From Annulohypoxylon bovei var. microspora (taxonomy: Eukaryota; Ascomycota; Sordariomycetes; Xylariales; Hypoxylaceae), in contig MU405232.1 in assembly GCA_022836615.1 (NCBI GenBank), forward strand, positions 62,001 through 126,000: a stretch of DNA of 64,000 bases. Reading direction: 5' to 3'. The notes below the pieces were generated by a model, which did no database searches, was not told the DNA's origin, and worked only from the letters and a program-made list of their open reading frames with translations. This document shows, one piece after another, positions 11,738 through 23,130 of the stretch. Numbering within the stretch: position 1 is the first letter of the stretch; every line of letters starts with the position of its first letter. A program made the position numbers and the translations under genes.

Positions 11738-13509
11738 TCATGATTTTTCTTGGGGGCGACCATCAAGCCACTTGCTCATGTAAGGCCCATCTAACCAATA
11801 TCCGAGTTTTTTGTAATAGCTCCTGACACCAACACCGCTGATGACGCTGATCTTGTCGCTCCCATGCTCATCACGCGCGATGCGTTCCGCCTCTTCCATT
11901 AGGAGGGTACCAAAGCCTTGATGTTGGAACTTTTTGGGGTCCCTCGCGTGGACAGGTACGGCGGTTCCGTAAACGTGAAGTTCCCTGACTAGACTAGTCT
12001 GCTGGCCGGTCAACTCCTCGCGGTAAGTATACTTCTCTGTGCATTTTCGCAAGCGAAGTAGGGCGACTAGGATATCTTGTTTGGGATCCTCGTAAGCCAG
12101 AAAAGTCTCCCATCCGCCGTTAGCAGTATAATCACGACGAACTAGTTCAATCTGATTTGGCCGAATTTTGTGTTTGACCTCGTTAATACCGACCTCGCGT
12201 GTTCTCACGTCGCGGCAGGTGGTACCAAAGTCCTTCATTCGCGCAAGAGCTAATTCTCTCAAATTTCCATTCTCGACACCAGAGGTGACTAGAGGCATCG
12301 GGATATCTCTTTGAACTCGATAGATTCTGGTCCAAGGAGGCACAAGTGCTAAAATCCTAGCAACGATATCGATCAAATCGTTCGGGGTATAATTCTTGTA
12401 ACGGCCCGTCCTCCACAACTCGTAAAGACCTGTGCCACGGATAACTAATGTGGGATATATTTTTAATCCGTCAGTCCTGAATGCTGGATTTTCGAAGTAT
12501 TCTCTAAATTGGTCTAGATCGCGCTCCATGCCCACGTTGGGTAAATCTGGCATCATATGTGAAACGACTTTATATCCAGCGTCCTTAGCAAGACAGAATG
12601 TTTCTGCGACTGATGCTACGGTATGTCCTCTGTTGGTATCTCGTGCGACATCCTCGTACAACGACTGGACTCCGATTTCTAAACGTGTACATCCATAGCG
12701 AAGCATATCAGTTAAATGTGGTTGGAGACAGTAATCTGGCCGAGTTTCGATAGTAATACCAACACACTTAACGTTACTCATCTCGCCAGCTTCAACTGCT
12801 TCGTCGACGTTCGTCGTCTGGTAACCACTCAGGGCATTATGAAGTTGGGAAATAAACTCTTCTCGGTAGGGCACGGGGAGCGACATGAAGGTGCCGCCCA
12901 TGATGATATATTCAACTTTGTCGACCGAGTGTCCGAGAGACTTGAGTTGATCAACACGACCTCGAGCTTGTTCGAATGGATCGTATCGGGCGCGAATGGC
13001 ACGCATGGATGTTGGTTCGTAGCCTGTATAGGACTGTGTGCTATATTCGAAGTCGGAGTCGGGCCCACCCGGACAGTAGACGCAGATGTTGCCAGTGAAG
13101 GCGATATGAGGACACCTATGCGGCTTACACATGACAGCTACAACCGCTATGCCAGAAGAAGTGCCTGAACATCAGTCAGTACGATGAAAATGACATTTCC
13201 ATTTTATGCCGACGTACGAATAGGCTTTGCGATAAGTTTTGGTAAGATGTATTTCTTGTAGTGTTCGGGGACGGCGGCGATAATGGCAGTCAGCGGAGGC
13301 ATGCTAGCGATCTTGTGCTTCCTCGAGAATTTAGAGCGCAAGCTGTTGAGATTGATATCTCGTTTGGGATTCTTGGGGTTCTTGGAGGCCTCATGGTCTT
13401 CGATAAGGGCATTCGCAATATCGGCGCAACATCGTAAGAATCGCTCGTTTTCTGGAGGAAGGTTGGCATCTTTCTTCCGGACTGTCGCCGTTATCGTGGT
13501 CGTAGCCAT
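11738..13509 (-). CDS. ELP3: Elongator complex protein 3 (tRNA carboxymethyluridine synthase)
   Basis: Two exons (13218-13509 and 11738-13164) encode 572 residues. Elp3 is the catalytic subunit of Elongator, which installs the carboxymethyl side chain on wobble uridine of tRNAs, using a radical-SAM domain and a C-terminal acetyl-CoA-dependent GNAT-like domain. The radical-SAM cysteines are visible as CPHIAFTGNICVYC (Cys 114, 124, 127). MGGTFMSLP, ETRPDYCL and GVQSLYEDV follow, and the GNAT part contains HQGFGTLLMEEAERIA near the end. The intron (GT...AG, phase 1) falls just before the SGIAVVAVMCKPHRCPH block, and both phases agree. It is transcribed away from UBC1 from a shared 0.9-kb promoter region. 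Confidence 0.97.
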
Positions 13510-14434
13510 TGTGTAGGTTGCATATGGTTAGGTGTATATTATCGCTGGGTGTTTTTTTTATTCGCGCAGTTTCGGATGACTGTTACGAGACTACTAATAG
13601 TGGAAGTGAAAGTTGAAGTCGAAGTTGGATTGTGTAAGTTCAGTGGGTTTATGAGTTTGTAGGTTGACGTAAATGACAGTGGAAAAAAGTGTATGTAGTG
13701 GGGTTAGAAATCTTCCATTAAAGTTGACCAATGAGAATGAACAGAATGACCAAAGCGGAGATAGGTATCCATTTAAATTTATGGTTACCGATAGGAAGCA
13801 GGGAAGTTACGCTATGGTATAGTACCAAACAAAGAATTTCTAGCAATCGCGGGGTTACAACGATCGGAAAGTCTCAGCTGCCAGCCACTTGTCGATCATT
13901 ATCTTTCTATCCTTCTACAACTTTCGTCACTCCTACTCTTACTGGCCGCAAGGGTGTCCAAGATCAGTCAATTCATGCATTCTGAGCTGTCACGTCAAGG
14001 TCTAAGGTGGTTAGGTTCTGCAAGGAGCTGATAACTGTTCATTTTTTTTTTCTCATTTTATTTCAGCCTCATCGTTTCCCCCTTACCATCTTACCATCTT
14101 ACCATCTTACCATCTGCACCGTCTACCCAGGTGCACTGCCTATCTTATTTAACATTCACCTGGACACCTAGGTAGATATCCAGGAAAGTTGGATACCCGA
14201 TAGGCATTAAGAGTTAAAGACCCTTTTGCGCTTCACTCTCCCCAGGCTCATCCTGCATTCCTTCATTCGTCGTCGATCTCTCCCGCTTTCTAAGCCGATA
14301 CTACAACAACCCAACCTGCTTAGCCTGTTTCGACCGATACCGTGAACCATATCGTGGACCGACGATCGTACTATTTCGATACTATTCCTCCTTACCCAGC
14401 ACTACCGTATAAACAACGCTAGACTTTATCTACT
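13510..14434. other. Divergent promoter region of ELP3 and UBC1
   Basis: Contains a CCAAT box near 13728, a long pyrimidine-rich tract before UBC1, an 8-bp tandem repeat (see 14082-14115) and an ACCTAGGT copy near 14168. No coding content seen. Confidence 0.5.
14082..14115 (+). repeat. 8-bp tandem repeat TTACCATC
   Basis: About four consecutive copies of TTACCATC in the leader/promoter of UBC1. The sequence is pyrimidine-biased like the rest of the leader. Confidence 0.85.
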
Positions 14435-15264
14435 ATGGCGTCTAGCAGAACTCGTCGAGTCGCCAAAGAGTTGGCCGATATCGAGGCGGACGCAAAAACA
14501 TCTGGAGTTACGGCTCAGCCTGCTAACAACAACGGCGACCTCACCCACCTAAAGGCTTGCCTCGGTGGCCCGCCCGGCACACCATACGAGGGCGGTCAGT
14601 TTATTGTTGATGTTAAGATCCCTAATGAATACCCCTTTCGACCACCAGTCATGAAGTTCGATACCAAAGTTTGGCATCCCAACATCAGTAGTCAGACTGT
14701 GCGTAGCCCTAAATATCCTACTGTCCATACCGCACTCACATCATTCTATAGGGCGCCATTTGTCTCGACACTCTAGGCACTGCCTGGTCGCCCGTTTTAA
14801 CCATCAAGTCGACCCTCTTGTCTCTTCAGGGTCTCTTCGAGAGCCCGGAGCCAAAGGACCCCCAAGACGCTGAAGTCGCTAGGATGATGATCAACGATAG
14901 GGAGAACTTTAACAAGAAGGCTCACGAGTGGGCTGTACTTCATGCCGGCGCACCTCGAAACCCCAACTTCCAATCCGTCCAGGCCCGAACTCCCGTTGCT
15001 CCCCAACAGGTCGATGATAGCAGGTATGGTTTTGTTTTAAGGAGCATGGGGTAAGTGTTGTGGTGACTGGGTAAGCTAACAGTTTACAGATACCAGGGTT
15101 ACAATAAAGATCTAATCAATAGATTTGTCAACATGGGTTTCGATATCGACCGAGTTGTCGAGGCTTTTCAATTCGTTGGTATTGACAGACTTGATGGCCA
15201 AGACTACGAGCTAGAGGAAGCATATATGGGTGATATCACCGCTCGTCTTCTGGGAGAACCCTAG
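14435..15264 (+). CDS. UBC1: Ubiquitin-conjugating enzyme E2 with UBA domain (UBC1/UBE2K type)
   Basis: Three exons (14435-14698, 14752-15023, 15090-15264) give 236 residues. The UBC fold shows the PPGTPYEGG loop, the IPNEYPFRPP block, KVWHPNISSQTG and the catalytic cysteine in GAICLDTLGTAWSP (Cys 92). A linker rich in Ala, Pro and Gln follows. The C-terminal ~40 residues form a UBA domain (NKDLINRFVNMGFDIDRVVEAF), as in yeast Ubc1 and human UBE2K, which extend Lys48-linked chains. Exon 3 was found by phase: the AG ends exon 2 and exon 3 begins A-TAC. If the 66-nt second intron is retained, translation stops after about ten extra residues and yields an E2 without the UBA domain. Confidence 0.96.
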
Positions 15265-16900
15265 GGTCACAACTTTTAAAAATGCGTCAGTCATGCGGTC
15301 CTCGCATACCCACGCACTTGCACACTTGATCAGCACTTCAAAATACTATAGCGAAGTTCTATGCGCACAAACCGCATTTGTGCGTAGATTCCAAGTTACT
15401 AGCAACAGCATATAGCTTTAGTCCTTGCTTTCTTCGACCAGAAACGTCTTCACAGACTTGCATATGGGGTTAGGCGTCAGGGGGGTTTCAGTTAGGAAGT
15501 GCTATTCTTACATGAATTGATTTCTGTTACAAATTACCCACATGTCCCATATCTGTGCTAATGATCCCTTTTAGATGTGTTGCTATACCTAACCTCGATC
15601 GTGCTATAAACTTTGTAATGCTTTTGCTATGTCCATTTAATTTTTTCGGCAAAACTACCATGGATTTTAGGTCAAGACTTAACCCCATACCTACACACCT
15701 ACACACCTAGGTAGGTAAATGGTTTTGTGGTTTTAAACAGAATCTGTCTTCCCATTTAAAAACAATTTAATGCTATGGTCCTAGGTATCTATCTTACCCT
15801 GATGTTTAAGACAATATAAATCCATTCTACCGCCTTCAAGTCCAGTCTAATGGGATAGCCCCTGAAACTACAGTCGGGGTAAGGAGATGAAAGACGGAAA
15901 CCTCTCGCGAGATTAAGGAACTCAACTGTTTTGGCACTGGCTTTGTAAGCGCAGAAAAGAGCCAATTATATCCTTTCTCCAACCGCCAGTATCATGTAGA
16001 ACTGTGAGATGAATAATCTAGGATCGTTTGTTAAGAATATAGCTAGGTACCTATTATGAAAACAGGAAGACGGCGGATATAATCGTACGGTCAACTGGGC
16101 ATTTATGGTATAATGATACAAGTAATTCGGGAAGTTGAGTTGACGAAACTAGTGCTTTTTAGGGGGGGATATAAGCCAGCTAGATACCTACAACCTACTG
16201 TACATACCTAGCTACGGACCTGTTCAGTCTCAGGACGAAGAGATCAGGCGTCCAGGAAGAAGAATCTAGAAACCTCCCCTGGAAATATCAAGATCGCAGT
16301 CATACTTGCTGTAAATGTTGCCCGATCTACCTAAGAGGTAAGCTTTAATCTGCAACACATAGTTTTGGTAGACGAGCCTTTCATATCCATTGCATAGCCA
16401 CTCCCAATTCCCGTGGGAGAGGGACCACTAGTAGGCCGCCACGACGCCCAGCTGAAACTTAAGAAACAGTCCTGGAGGGCTAGAACCGCAGGCTCACTGG
16501 CTTTCATCAACGATTAAGCATAGCGGCTAGCGCGGTGGGCGATAAACATTGTTATTGGTGTGAATAGGCCCAATCGAGGGGCTCGCGAGAAGGACTTTGA
16601 TTAGGTACCCAGCTATATGATATCTTCGACCTCTCAATAACCGGTCGTGGTTTGGATTTAAATTACTAACTCGCTCAGGAATCTTATAGGCAGACACGTC
16701 GCGTAAACTCGCCATCCAAATCCCAGCATACGATAACCCCTAGACTCGGATGTTGAGTCCTATGCGGTCAAATGCCATGTAACGACATCGATAAGCATAC
16801 CTGCTTATACATGATACATGATGTTAATCTAGATCACACCAAACCTCCGAATAAAGCGAACAACTACACAGGCTGCAAGTTCTAGACTTTTTCACACCTC
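15265..16900. other. Intergenic region, no gene seen
   Basis: Holds the UBC1 3' region, one cluster of ACCTAGGTAGGT-type motifs near 15700, and AT-rich DNA. The short open frames present have no recognisable content. It could include decayed repeats, but I cannot show it. Confidence 0.55.
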
Positions 16901-18364
16901 CTAGCATAAACCCAAGCCCGCCAGCAAATCGCCCGCCAGGACGTCGATCCCCGCAGTCTCCCGATCCTCGATCCCAAAACCCAGGACCAGCACATCATCC
17001 AAGTAGCCGTGGTACCTGCGGCCGCGTTCCTTCCAGCTAACAGACGTCACATAGAACATGCGGCTCGGCGCGTCGCGGCCGTGGATCCACAGCGGCTTGC
17101 GCGATATGCCGTAGACCTGGAACGGGGCCCGCCGCCGGAACGCCATGGCGTACGGCTCGTACACGCTGTGGAAGCCGCGGAAGGTCTTGTGCTGGAAGAT
17201 CGTGAGGAGGAACGTGTTAGCGTCGCTCGGCGCGCAGCTGGGGTCCGACCGCCGGCACGTGGTCACGGACAGCGAGTTCGTGGCTTGGTGGATCGACTCG
17301 TGCTCCGGCCCCGGCTGCGGCATGTACTTGGCCATGCACTCCTCGTCGCTGGGCGCGGCTGCCGACAGCGCTAGGTTTGCTCCCGCCGAGCCGTCGGCGT
17401 CGAGCTTCGCGAAGGCGCGCCGAGGCGCGATGTCGTAGTGCGCGTACATCTGGCCCTCGGGGTCCCAGAACAGGAACCAGTTCTTCTCCATCGGCGAGTA
17501 GGGCGGCGGGCGCCGGAGCTCCGTCCCCAGCTGGAAGAAGCTTTCCTGCTCCTGCTCTTGCGGGCTCGCATTTGCGTCTTCTGAGCCGTCGCCGCCGCCA
17601 GCCCAGTTCGCCAGTGTTCGGAAATCCTGGATCCACTGGCCGAAGCAGGTCTCCTGCGAATTGCTCCCGTACACAATAAACGGGGCCCGCGGGCCGTAGA
17701 AGACGCGTGCGTCGTGGGGCCCGACGTTGAGGCTAGCGTACTGGAGCTCGCCCTCGCATTTGCCCGGACCCGTCGCGGCGATGGGCAACGGCGTAGGAGG
17801 GGAAAGGCAACTGAGCTCGGTACCGTTTTCGTTGAACGCGGCGTCGCATGCTAGTTCAACAAAGTTCGTTGGTATCGTATCTACCAAGTCGTAATGATGC
17901 GCCACGATAATCCATATGTTCTCAAGGAGTGGATGAGGTATGACGTTAGGGTTCATAGTCAACTTGTCGCCGAATCTGATCCTGAAGTACTTCCTATCTA
18001 ATGTCGAAACAGAGAAGAGTTCTGTGTGCGTATTCTCAGGGTTAGACTCAAACGATTCGCTAACACTTTCGCCACCGCCAAAGTCATTGCTAGGCAGTGC
18101 TACTGGCAGACTGTCATTGCCGTTATTGCTGTTGCTATTCTGAGAGCTAACTTGGCTATCGAGAATGTGTTGTTCACGTTGCTTTCCGAAGGCATGGTTG
18201 AAAGGCGATATGCGCTGTATCCAGTCCGCTACATTATAGGAGATAGGAGACTGGCTACGGAAATACCGAGTGGCGGCGTAGAAGAATAAGAATAGAGGAA
18301 TGATAAGAATAGCCAAGCGTCTAAATTCCCTCACTAGCATATTGAAAGAAATGGGAGTTTTCAT
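16901..18364 (-). CDS. Type II membrane protein, putative beta-mannosyltransferase-like propeller
   Basis: One intronless frame of 487 residues from an ATG. A single hydrophobic segment at about residues 17-31 (LAILIIPLFLFFYAA) after a basic N-terminus predicts a type II signal anchor, typical of Golgi enzymes. The lumenal part has repeated beta-strand motifs reminiscent of glycosidase/phosphorylase-type propellers: NPNVIPHPLLENIWIIVAHH, GPHDARVFYGPRAPFIVYGS, GQWIQDFR, KNWFLFWD, and a C-terminal YHGYLDDVLVLGFGIED. These recall fungal and protozoan beta-mannosyl-transferring enzymes (GT108/GH130-like), but this is recall, not a search. Cysteines are spaced to allow disulfides. The C-terminal half is markedly GC-rich, so antisense open frames there are shadows. 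It lies next to an acyltransferase-3 and a GT32 gene, consistent with glycan work. Confidence 0.8.
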   Translation of the reverse strand: MKTPISFNMLVREFRRLAILIIPLFLFFYAATRYFRSQSPISYNVADWIQRISPFNHAFGKQREQHILDSQVSSQNSNSNNGNDSLPVALPSNDFGGGESVSESFESNPENTHTELFSVSTLDRKYFRIRFGDKLTMNPNVIPHPLLENIWIIVAHHYDLVDTIPTNFVELACDAAFNENGTELSCLSPPTPLPIAATGPGKCEGELQYASLNVGPHDARVFYGPRAPFIVYGSNSQETCFGQWIQDFRTLANWAGGGDGSEDANASPQEQEQESFFQLGTELRRPPPYSPMEKNWFLFWDPEGQMYAHYDIAPRRAFAKLDADGSAGANLALSAAAPSDEECMAKYMPQPGPEHESIHQATNSLSVTTCRRSDPSCAPSDANTFLLTIFQHKTFRGFHSVYEPYAMAFRRRAPFQVYGISRKPLWIHGRDAPSRMFYVTSVSWKERGRRYHGYLDDVLVLGFGIEDRETAGIDVLAGDLLAGLGLC

Positions 18365-19357
18365 TAGTTGGGGGTTATGGTGTGAAAGTTGCTATCAGCA
18401 ACCGACTGACTGCCCCCTTAAGGTGCTTGACCATTGATCGAGCCTCGAGAACAGCTATTACGTATTGATGTAAGACAATGGATAAAATGGCGTACCCGGT
18501 AGGTAGGTACCTAGATAGACTCGTATGAGAGTAACCGTTCGCCCATGAGGTACGTATGTGCTCGCCTATCTCATTATCGTGTTTTCATCCATATCGGGCC
18601 GTATGTTACCACCCATGCCTGATGGCTTTTAACAAATGCCGACAATCAAAAATGTATACGGGATCATCTCGGATCGGGTGCGTTGTGTTCCCTACTTGAT
18701 AATCGGTAATACTAGGTAAATATGTACATATTATCCAAACGTACCTTGGTCAATGTGTTTACCTACCTAGAGGTAGGGGTAGACAACCGACCACTCATAG
18801 GATATGAATTACCTAGCAGGTATCTACACCACCTCCAAGGTTCAAATGTCTTAAAGATGTAAGGATTCGTACCGCGATTCACGTGATGTCAAGTTAGGAA
18901 AGAAAGAGTTGATACTTCGTACTTCTGACTTTTGACATGTGCTTCAACTCCACGGCCTCCCCGCATTTTGCCCCCGTCATCCTCGATCAAGCTTTAAGGT
19001 GAGCAGGGATGGTAACAGGGGTTTATTGCCCCCCTGAACGTCGCGCAACACTACCGTACATTCGGTTGCTTTCCCGATTAGGCAATCCTCTCCAACCACT
19101 GGTCTCGTTGCATCAAGTTTGTCTCGGGCTTTTCTTGACGTGTTGGATGCACAAGATCAGGACGACGATACTACAAACGGGACACCTCCGGCAGATCACC
19201 GATTAGAGTTGATATTGTATTGTCATTTTTTCTTTTTTTTTCTTTGGGAACAAGGCGTCGGGTAAGGGGGGCAGGGTGGATAAACCTGGAAAAACCCCTT
19301 GTTGGCAAAATAATGGTTCCTGCAATGAAACCGAATTGCACATCTTGATAACCTCCT
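18365..19357. other. Intergenic region, no gene seen
   Basis: Upstream of the propeller protein and downstream of the acyltransferase. It contains ACCTAGG-type motifs near 18500 and 18770. No coding region is supported. Confidence 0.6.
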
Positions 19358-20863
19358 TTATCTGCTTACCCTCCCAATGTCGTTGATAGGTGCAGGTAAG
19401 AGGCTCCGATACAGCCACTGTGCGAACCGTACACTCGGTTCATCCACCAACTTTGTGACGACCTCGGCCAGCCAAATAGTGAAGGGTAGAAGGATGACAT
19501 GTGGCGCCAGAAAGGACAACTCGAGACCAAGCGGTCCAGTCTTCGGCAATCTCAGCATGTCCGCCCATCGGGGTAGGTGTGCTAGCTGGGCTTCCTCGTA
19601 CCACCCAGTAGCCGTGTACAATCTGTCACCGAGCATCCAGAGAATAGGACCATGTATTAAATATAGTGCGAAGGATATGCGCCCGAGATACTGGCAGAAG
19701 CGAGTCTCGAAGAATCGTTTGAGCCATGGGATCTGGGGAACTGAGGCAACTAGGAATATCGCCGCCCAGAACAGGTAAAACCACTTATAATCAAACACAG
19801 CCTGGGGCTTGAGATAAGATAAGTAGTACCATCCACGAGAGTTCTTCAGGCGTGTAATATCGGAGTTGACGGATGGGACACCACCTAGATAGATGCTCAA
19901 CGCGAGAAGATGATAGAAGATGAACCTCTTAACCGGCTGTAGCCTGCCCAAAACACGTGGGAGCTCGTTCTTCGCGGCAAGGAGATCGATGTCACAAAGA
20001 AACATGCCCGATATGAACATCGCGGCATACCAGCCATCCGCGACGTACATGAAATAGAATATCAGGGCAATTTGACACCATAATCGGGCGTTCCTAGCCA
20101 ATCTTGAGAAGGCGAGCAAGCAAGTATAGATGACGATAGATCCTTTGAACTCGACCTGGATCGACCAGGCGTGAAATTGGTAGCTAAGCCAAGGATCTCC
20201 GCCTGTGTTGTACAAAAAGCTGAAATTCTTGAACTCCAAATACCAGAATCGAAGTTCTTCCCTCCAGTTGCCTTTAGGTTGGGCGTTGATAGCCCATAGT
20301 CCAAAGACATGCCACGATGTCATGTAGAAAAAGGTCACGGCGATGAGTGGTAGGTATAGTCGTAGCCATCGTCTAAATAATGCCGACGCTATATTGTCGC
20401 CCATTTTTACATATTCCTGATCATGTATCAGACTCAATGGCTTTGCTGATAGAACATAACCGGAAATGACGAAGAAGGTAGAAACAGCATAGTGACCTCC
20501 GGAGAAGAAAGTTCGTATGCCATGAAAGGCGGCGAGATGGTATTTGTTATCATACCCGAAAGCATCTTCAAAGATCTCGGTCTGGTGGGTTGCGAGGTGT
20601 GCCCATAGCTGATGATGATGCCAATACACAAGGAGGGCAGCAAACCCGCGAAGACCATCCAAGTAAGCTGTCGGGCGTTTCTTCTCCAGTGTTCCTGTCG
20701 CAGATACACGGATTGGAAACAGAAAGGGTTTAACCGATTTCATTAGTCGTTTAAGGGAGTGTAAGTTTCTCCTTGCCGGCTGGCCAGATGAAGCGGGTCT
20801 CCAGCCAGTTTTTATCTCCTCCCAATCTTCAACATCTAAAATACTTAGAGACTTGGTAGGCAT
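19358..20863 (-). CDS. Acyltransferase family 3 membrane protein
   Basis: An intronless 501-residue polytopic membrane protein with about ten hydrophobic segments. The signature near residue 65 (YLDGLRGFAALLVYWHH) is the acyltransferase-3 start motif with its catalytic-type histidine. Further family features are FVISGYVLS, RRWLRLYLPL, SYQFHAWSIQVEFKGS and FALYLIHGPILW. Members move acetyl or other acyl groups onto sugars or small molecules at membranes. The frame runs upstream to about 21090 without a stop but has no ATG until 20863, so I start there. An upstream exon splicing into that open stretch is possible. The pairing with a GT32 gene (divergent, 1 kb away) and a propeller protein suggests modification of a surface glycan. 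Confidence 0.88.
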   Translation of the reverse strand: MPTKSLSILDVEDWEEIKTGWRPASSGQPARRNLHSLKRLMKSVKPFLFPIRVSATGTLEKKRPTAYLDGLRGFAALLVYWHHHQLWAHLATHQTEIFEDAFGYDNKYHLAAFHGIRTFFSGGHYAVSTFFVISGYVLSAKPLSLIHDQEYVKMGDNIASALFRRWLRLYLPLIAVTFFYMTSWHVFGLWAINAQPKGNWREELRFWYLEFKNFSFLYNTGGDPWLSYQFHAWSIQVEFKGSIVIYTCLLAFSRLARNARLWCQIALIFYFMYVADGWYAAMFISGMFLCDIDLLAAKNELPRVLGRLQPVKRFIFYHLLALSIYLGGVPSVNSDITRLKNSRGWYYLSYLKPQAVFDYKWFYLFWAAIFLVASVPQIPWLKRFFETRFCQYLGRISFALYLIHGPILWMLGDRLYTATGWYEEAQLAHLPRWADMLRLPKTGPLGLELSFLAPHVILLPFTIWLAEVVTKLVDEPSVRFAQWLYRSLLPAPINDIGRVSR

Positions 20864-21870
20864 CTTCGTATAAGATGAGACTTCAGTAGATATTGTGCTT
20901 CGGCTTTCCGACAATATATTTTGCAGCCCTTCACTTGATATCCCTTCGGGGGCTTCGTAATCAGCGTACCGCCTTTGATGAGTTTCGATAGGTAAGCTGA
21001 CAGGATACTTGTAAAAGTGTGCAAGTGGATGATACCGTACTAGCCCGAAATTAGGCGAATAGTGATGTTTTGTTGTCGATATATCTCATGTGAATGGTTT
21101 AGGTAACCGCATAGGTGTAACGTCGAGACAGCTCGGTCCGTTAGCTACAGCCGTATACCAGGGTAATAGATACTTCTCAGGGGTGAGGTACGCACACTTG
21201 TTACATACACACATGTGATACCTGAAGAAGAAGAAAGGGTTCCCCCGAGGCTATTTAACCATCTCATCTAGAGCAAGGTTGGGGATGATACTTGAATAGG
21301 AAGGTTCCGAGGCATGAACCCAGGAGTTCATGCAAATAGGAGGCCCTGGATTAGACCGTCGAGTACAAACAAACTGAGACTTGGGAAACGCCACATTACT
21401 AGTTGGTTTGTCTCCGCGAAGCCCCCATGGGGTTTATAATGTACGGGGTAGAGGGTAAGCTGCCATTGGGTCAAGTGAAAAGTAGAAACATATACCAACT
21501 GGGTCAAATCAAGGTATCTAGTAGCTTTCGTGCAACCTATATCATCACGAAGGGCGGCCTTGGGTACAATATGATCCTTGTGGAATAATTGGATATCCCC
21601 GATCAAGCTCGGCACGCGTGTACCTACGTTGTCGTCACCGATAGCGAGCCCCCCAGCACCAGACACATAGGTCAGCATGGATAGCTAAACTCGGCGTGTC
21701 TTCCAGCTTTAAGCCGAAAAGTTGCAGCTCATAACCCCATGTGTTGTTCTTTGTAACGAGTATATCACATCGATCCATTGTCCGTTCATCATAGGCCTCT
21801 TGTACTGGGTCTCTGGTCTCTCGTACCGCGGTATGTGTCAGACTGTCCCTAGAGATTGTTTATCAACAAC
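20864..21870. other. Divergent promoter region, acyltransferase-3 / GT32
   Basis: About 1 kb between two divergent genes. The first ~200 bases continue the acyltransferase frame without an ATG. I recognise no operator or repeat. Confidence 0.5.
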
Positions 21871-23130
21871 ATGAATTCGCCAATATCACCATTGTCGCCA
21901 ACATTGGCGTCGACTACCGCCAAGTTTAGGAACCGTGTTCCGACTCAGCTGCGGAGGGTCATTACCATATATATTACGTGCGCATGCGTCTTGTTAATTG
22001 TCCTTAACATCGATTTGATACCGTCGATACCAAACCCTAGCGGCGTATTTAGAAGGAATGCGACTCCAGAGAAAGTTATAGAGCCCGGGCCGCTTAGAAG
22101 CTTTCCAAGAAAAATATGGCAGACTTGGAAAATCGACCCTTTCTCATTTGAGGAGCGGGATTTTACAACGGCTAAGACGTGGACCACCAAAAACCCGGGG
22201 TTTAGGTACGAGGTCCTAACAGACAGCAATGACATGAATTACGTCGAGGAACACTTCGGTCCTTCCGGGCTTAACCGCGGGGACATTGTTGACTTGTATC
22301 GATCAGTCAATGCGACAATAATCAAAGCTGACCTTCTCCGCTACCTCATCATGTATGCAGAAGGGGGCGTCTACGCCGACATCGACGTCGAAGCACTTCG
22401 GCCGGTAAATAAGTTCATTCCAGAGCGCTACGACGCATCAGAAGTTGACATGGTCCTTGGTGTTGAGATCGACCAGCCACAGTTCATAGACCACAAGATC
22501 CTTGGTAAAAAGTCGCAGTCGTTCTGCCAATGGACATTCATGGCAAAGCCACGGCTTCCGGTGATGCTTAAGCTAGTCGAAAACATCAAGGGCTGGTTGA
22601 CTGACATTGCTAAGAAGCAAAACGTTCCGATCGGAGAGGTAGCGCTTGACTTTGATGAAGTAATAAGTGGCACTGGCCCATCTGCATTCACCGTTGCTAT
22701 CCTGGAGGAGATGAACAAGCGGAGCGGCGATATTAAAATCACATGGGATGACTTTCATGATCTTGACGAATCCAAGGTCGTTAGTGGTATCCTAGTCTTA
22801 GATGTTGAGGCATTTGCCGCAGGTCAAGGCCATTCCGACTCGGGAAACCACAATGCAAGGGGCGCACTCGTAAAACACCACTATCATGCGTCGAATTGGC
22901 CTAGTCGACATCCTCGATTCAGCCACCCGGTCTATGGTGAGGTCGAGAGGTGTAATTGGAATGCCGAATGTGTTAGGAAATGGGACGGAGACGTCGAAAC
23001 ATTTAGGCTTCTGCCCCCTGATGAGCAACAGAAAAGAATCGATGAGAAGAGAGCACAAGACAACCAGGCACTGCTAAATATGAATTCAGAGCTGGAGTTG
23101 AGAGAACTGAATTCGGCACCAGTAACATGA
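21871..23130 (+). CDS. GT32 glycosyltransferase, Och1-like mannosyltransferase family
   Basis: Intronless, 419 residues from the first ATG. An upstream TTG in the same frame is not a plausible start. One hydrophobic segment at about residues 32-47 (ITIYITCACVLLIVLN) makes it a type II Golgi membrane protein. The catalytic region shows PRKIWQTWK, a Rossmann-like donor site with LLRYLIMYAEGGVYADIDVE, and the DXD metal/nucleotide-sugar motif at Asp170-Ile-Asp172. HHYHASNWPSRHPR lies near the end. Family members add mannose or related sugars from nucleotide-sugar donors to N-glycans or sphingolipids; the acceptor is unknown here. The tail is charged and low in complexity. It is divergent from the acyltransferase-3 gene. 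Confidence 0.93.
   Translation: MNSPISPLSPTLASTTAKFRNRVPTQLRRVITIYITCACVLLIVLNIDLIPSIPNPSGVFRRNATPEKVIEPGPLRSFPRKIWQTWKIDPFSFEERDFTTAKTWTTKNPGFRYEVLTDSNDMNYVEEHFGPSGLNRGDIVDLYRSVNATIIKADLLRYLIMYAEGGVYADIDVEALRPVNKFIPERYDASEVDMVLGVEIDQPQFIDHKILGKKSQSFCQWTFMAKPRLPVMLKLVENIKGWLTDIAKKQNVPIGEVALDFDEVISGTGPSAFTVAILEEMNKRSGDIKITWDDFHDLDESKVVSGILVLDVEAFAAGQGHSDSGNHNARGALVKHHYHASNWPSRHPRFSHPVYGEVERCNWNAECVRKWDGDVETFRLLPPDEQQKRIDEKRAQDNQALLNMNSELELRELNSAPVT

Noticed and set aside
17009..17679. Several long open frames on both strands over the GC-rich part of the propeller gene
   Set aside because: High GC removes stop codons; composition is Arg/Ala/Pro-rich and lacks any motif, while the 487-residue frame is coherent.
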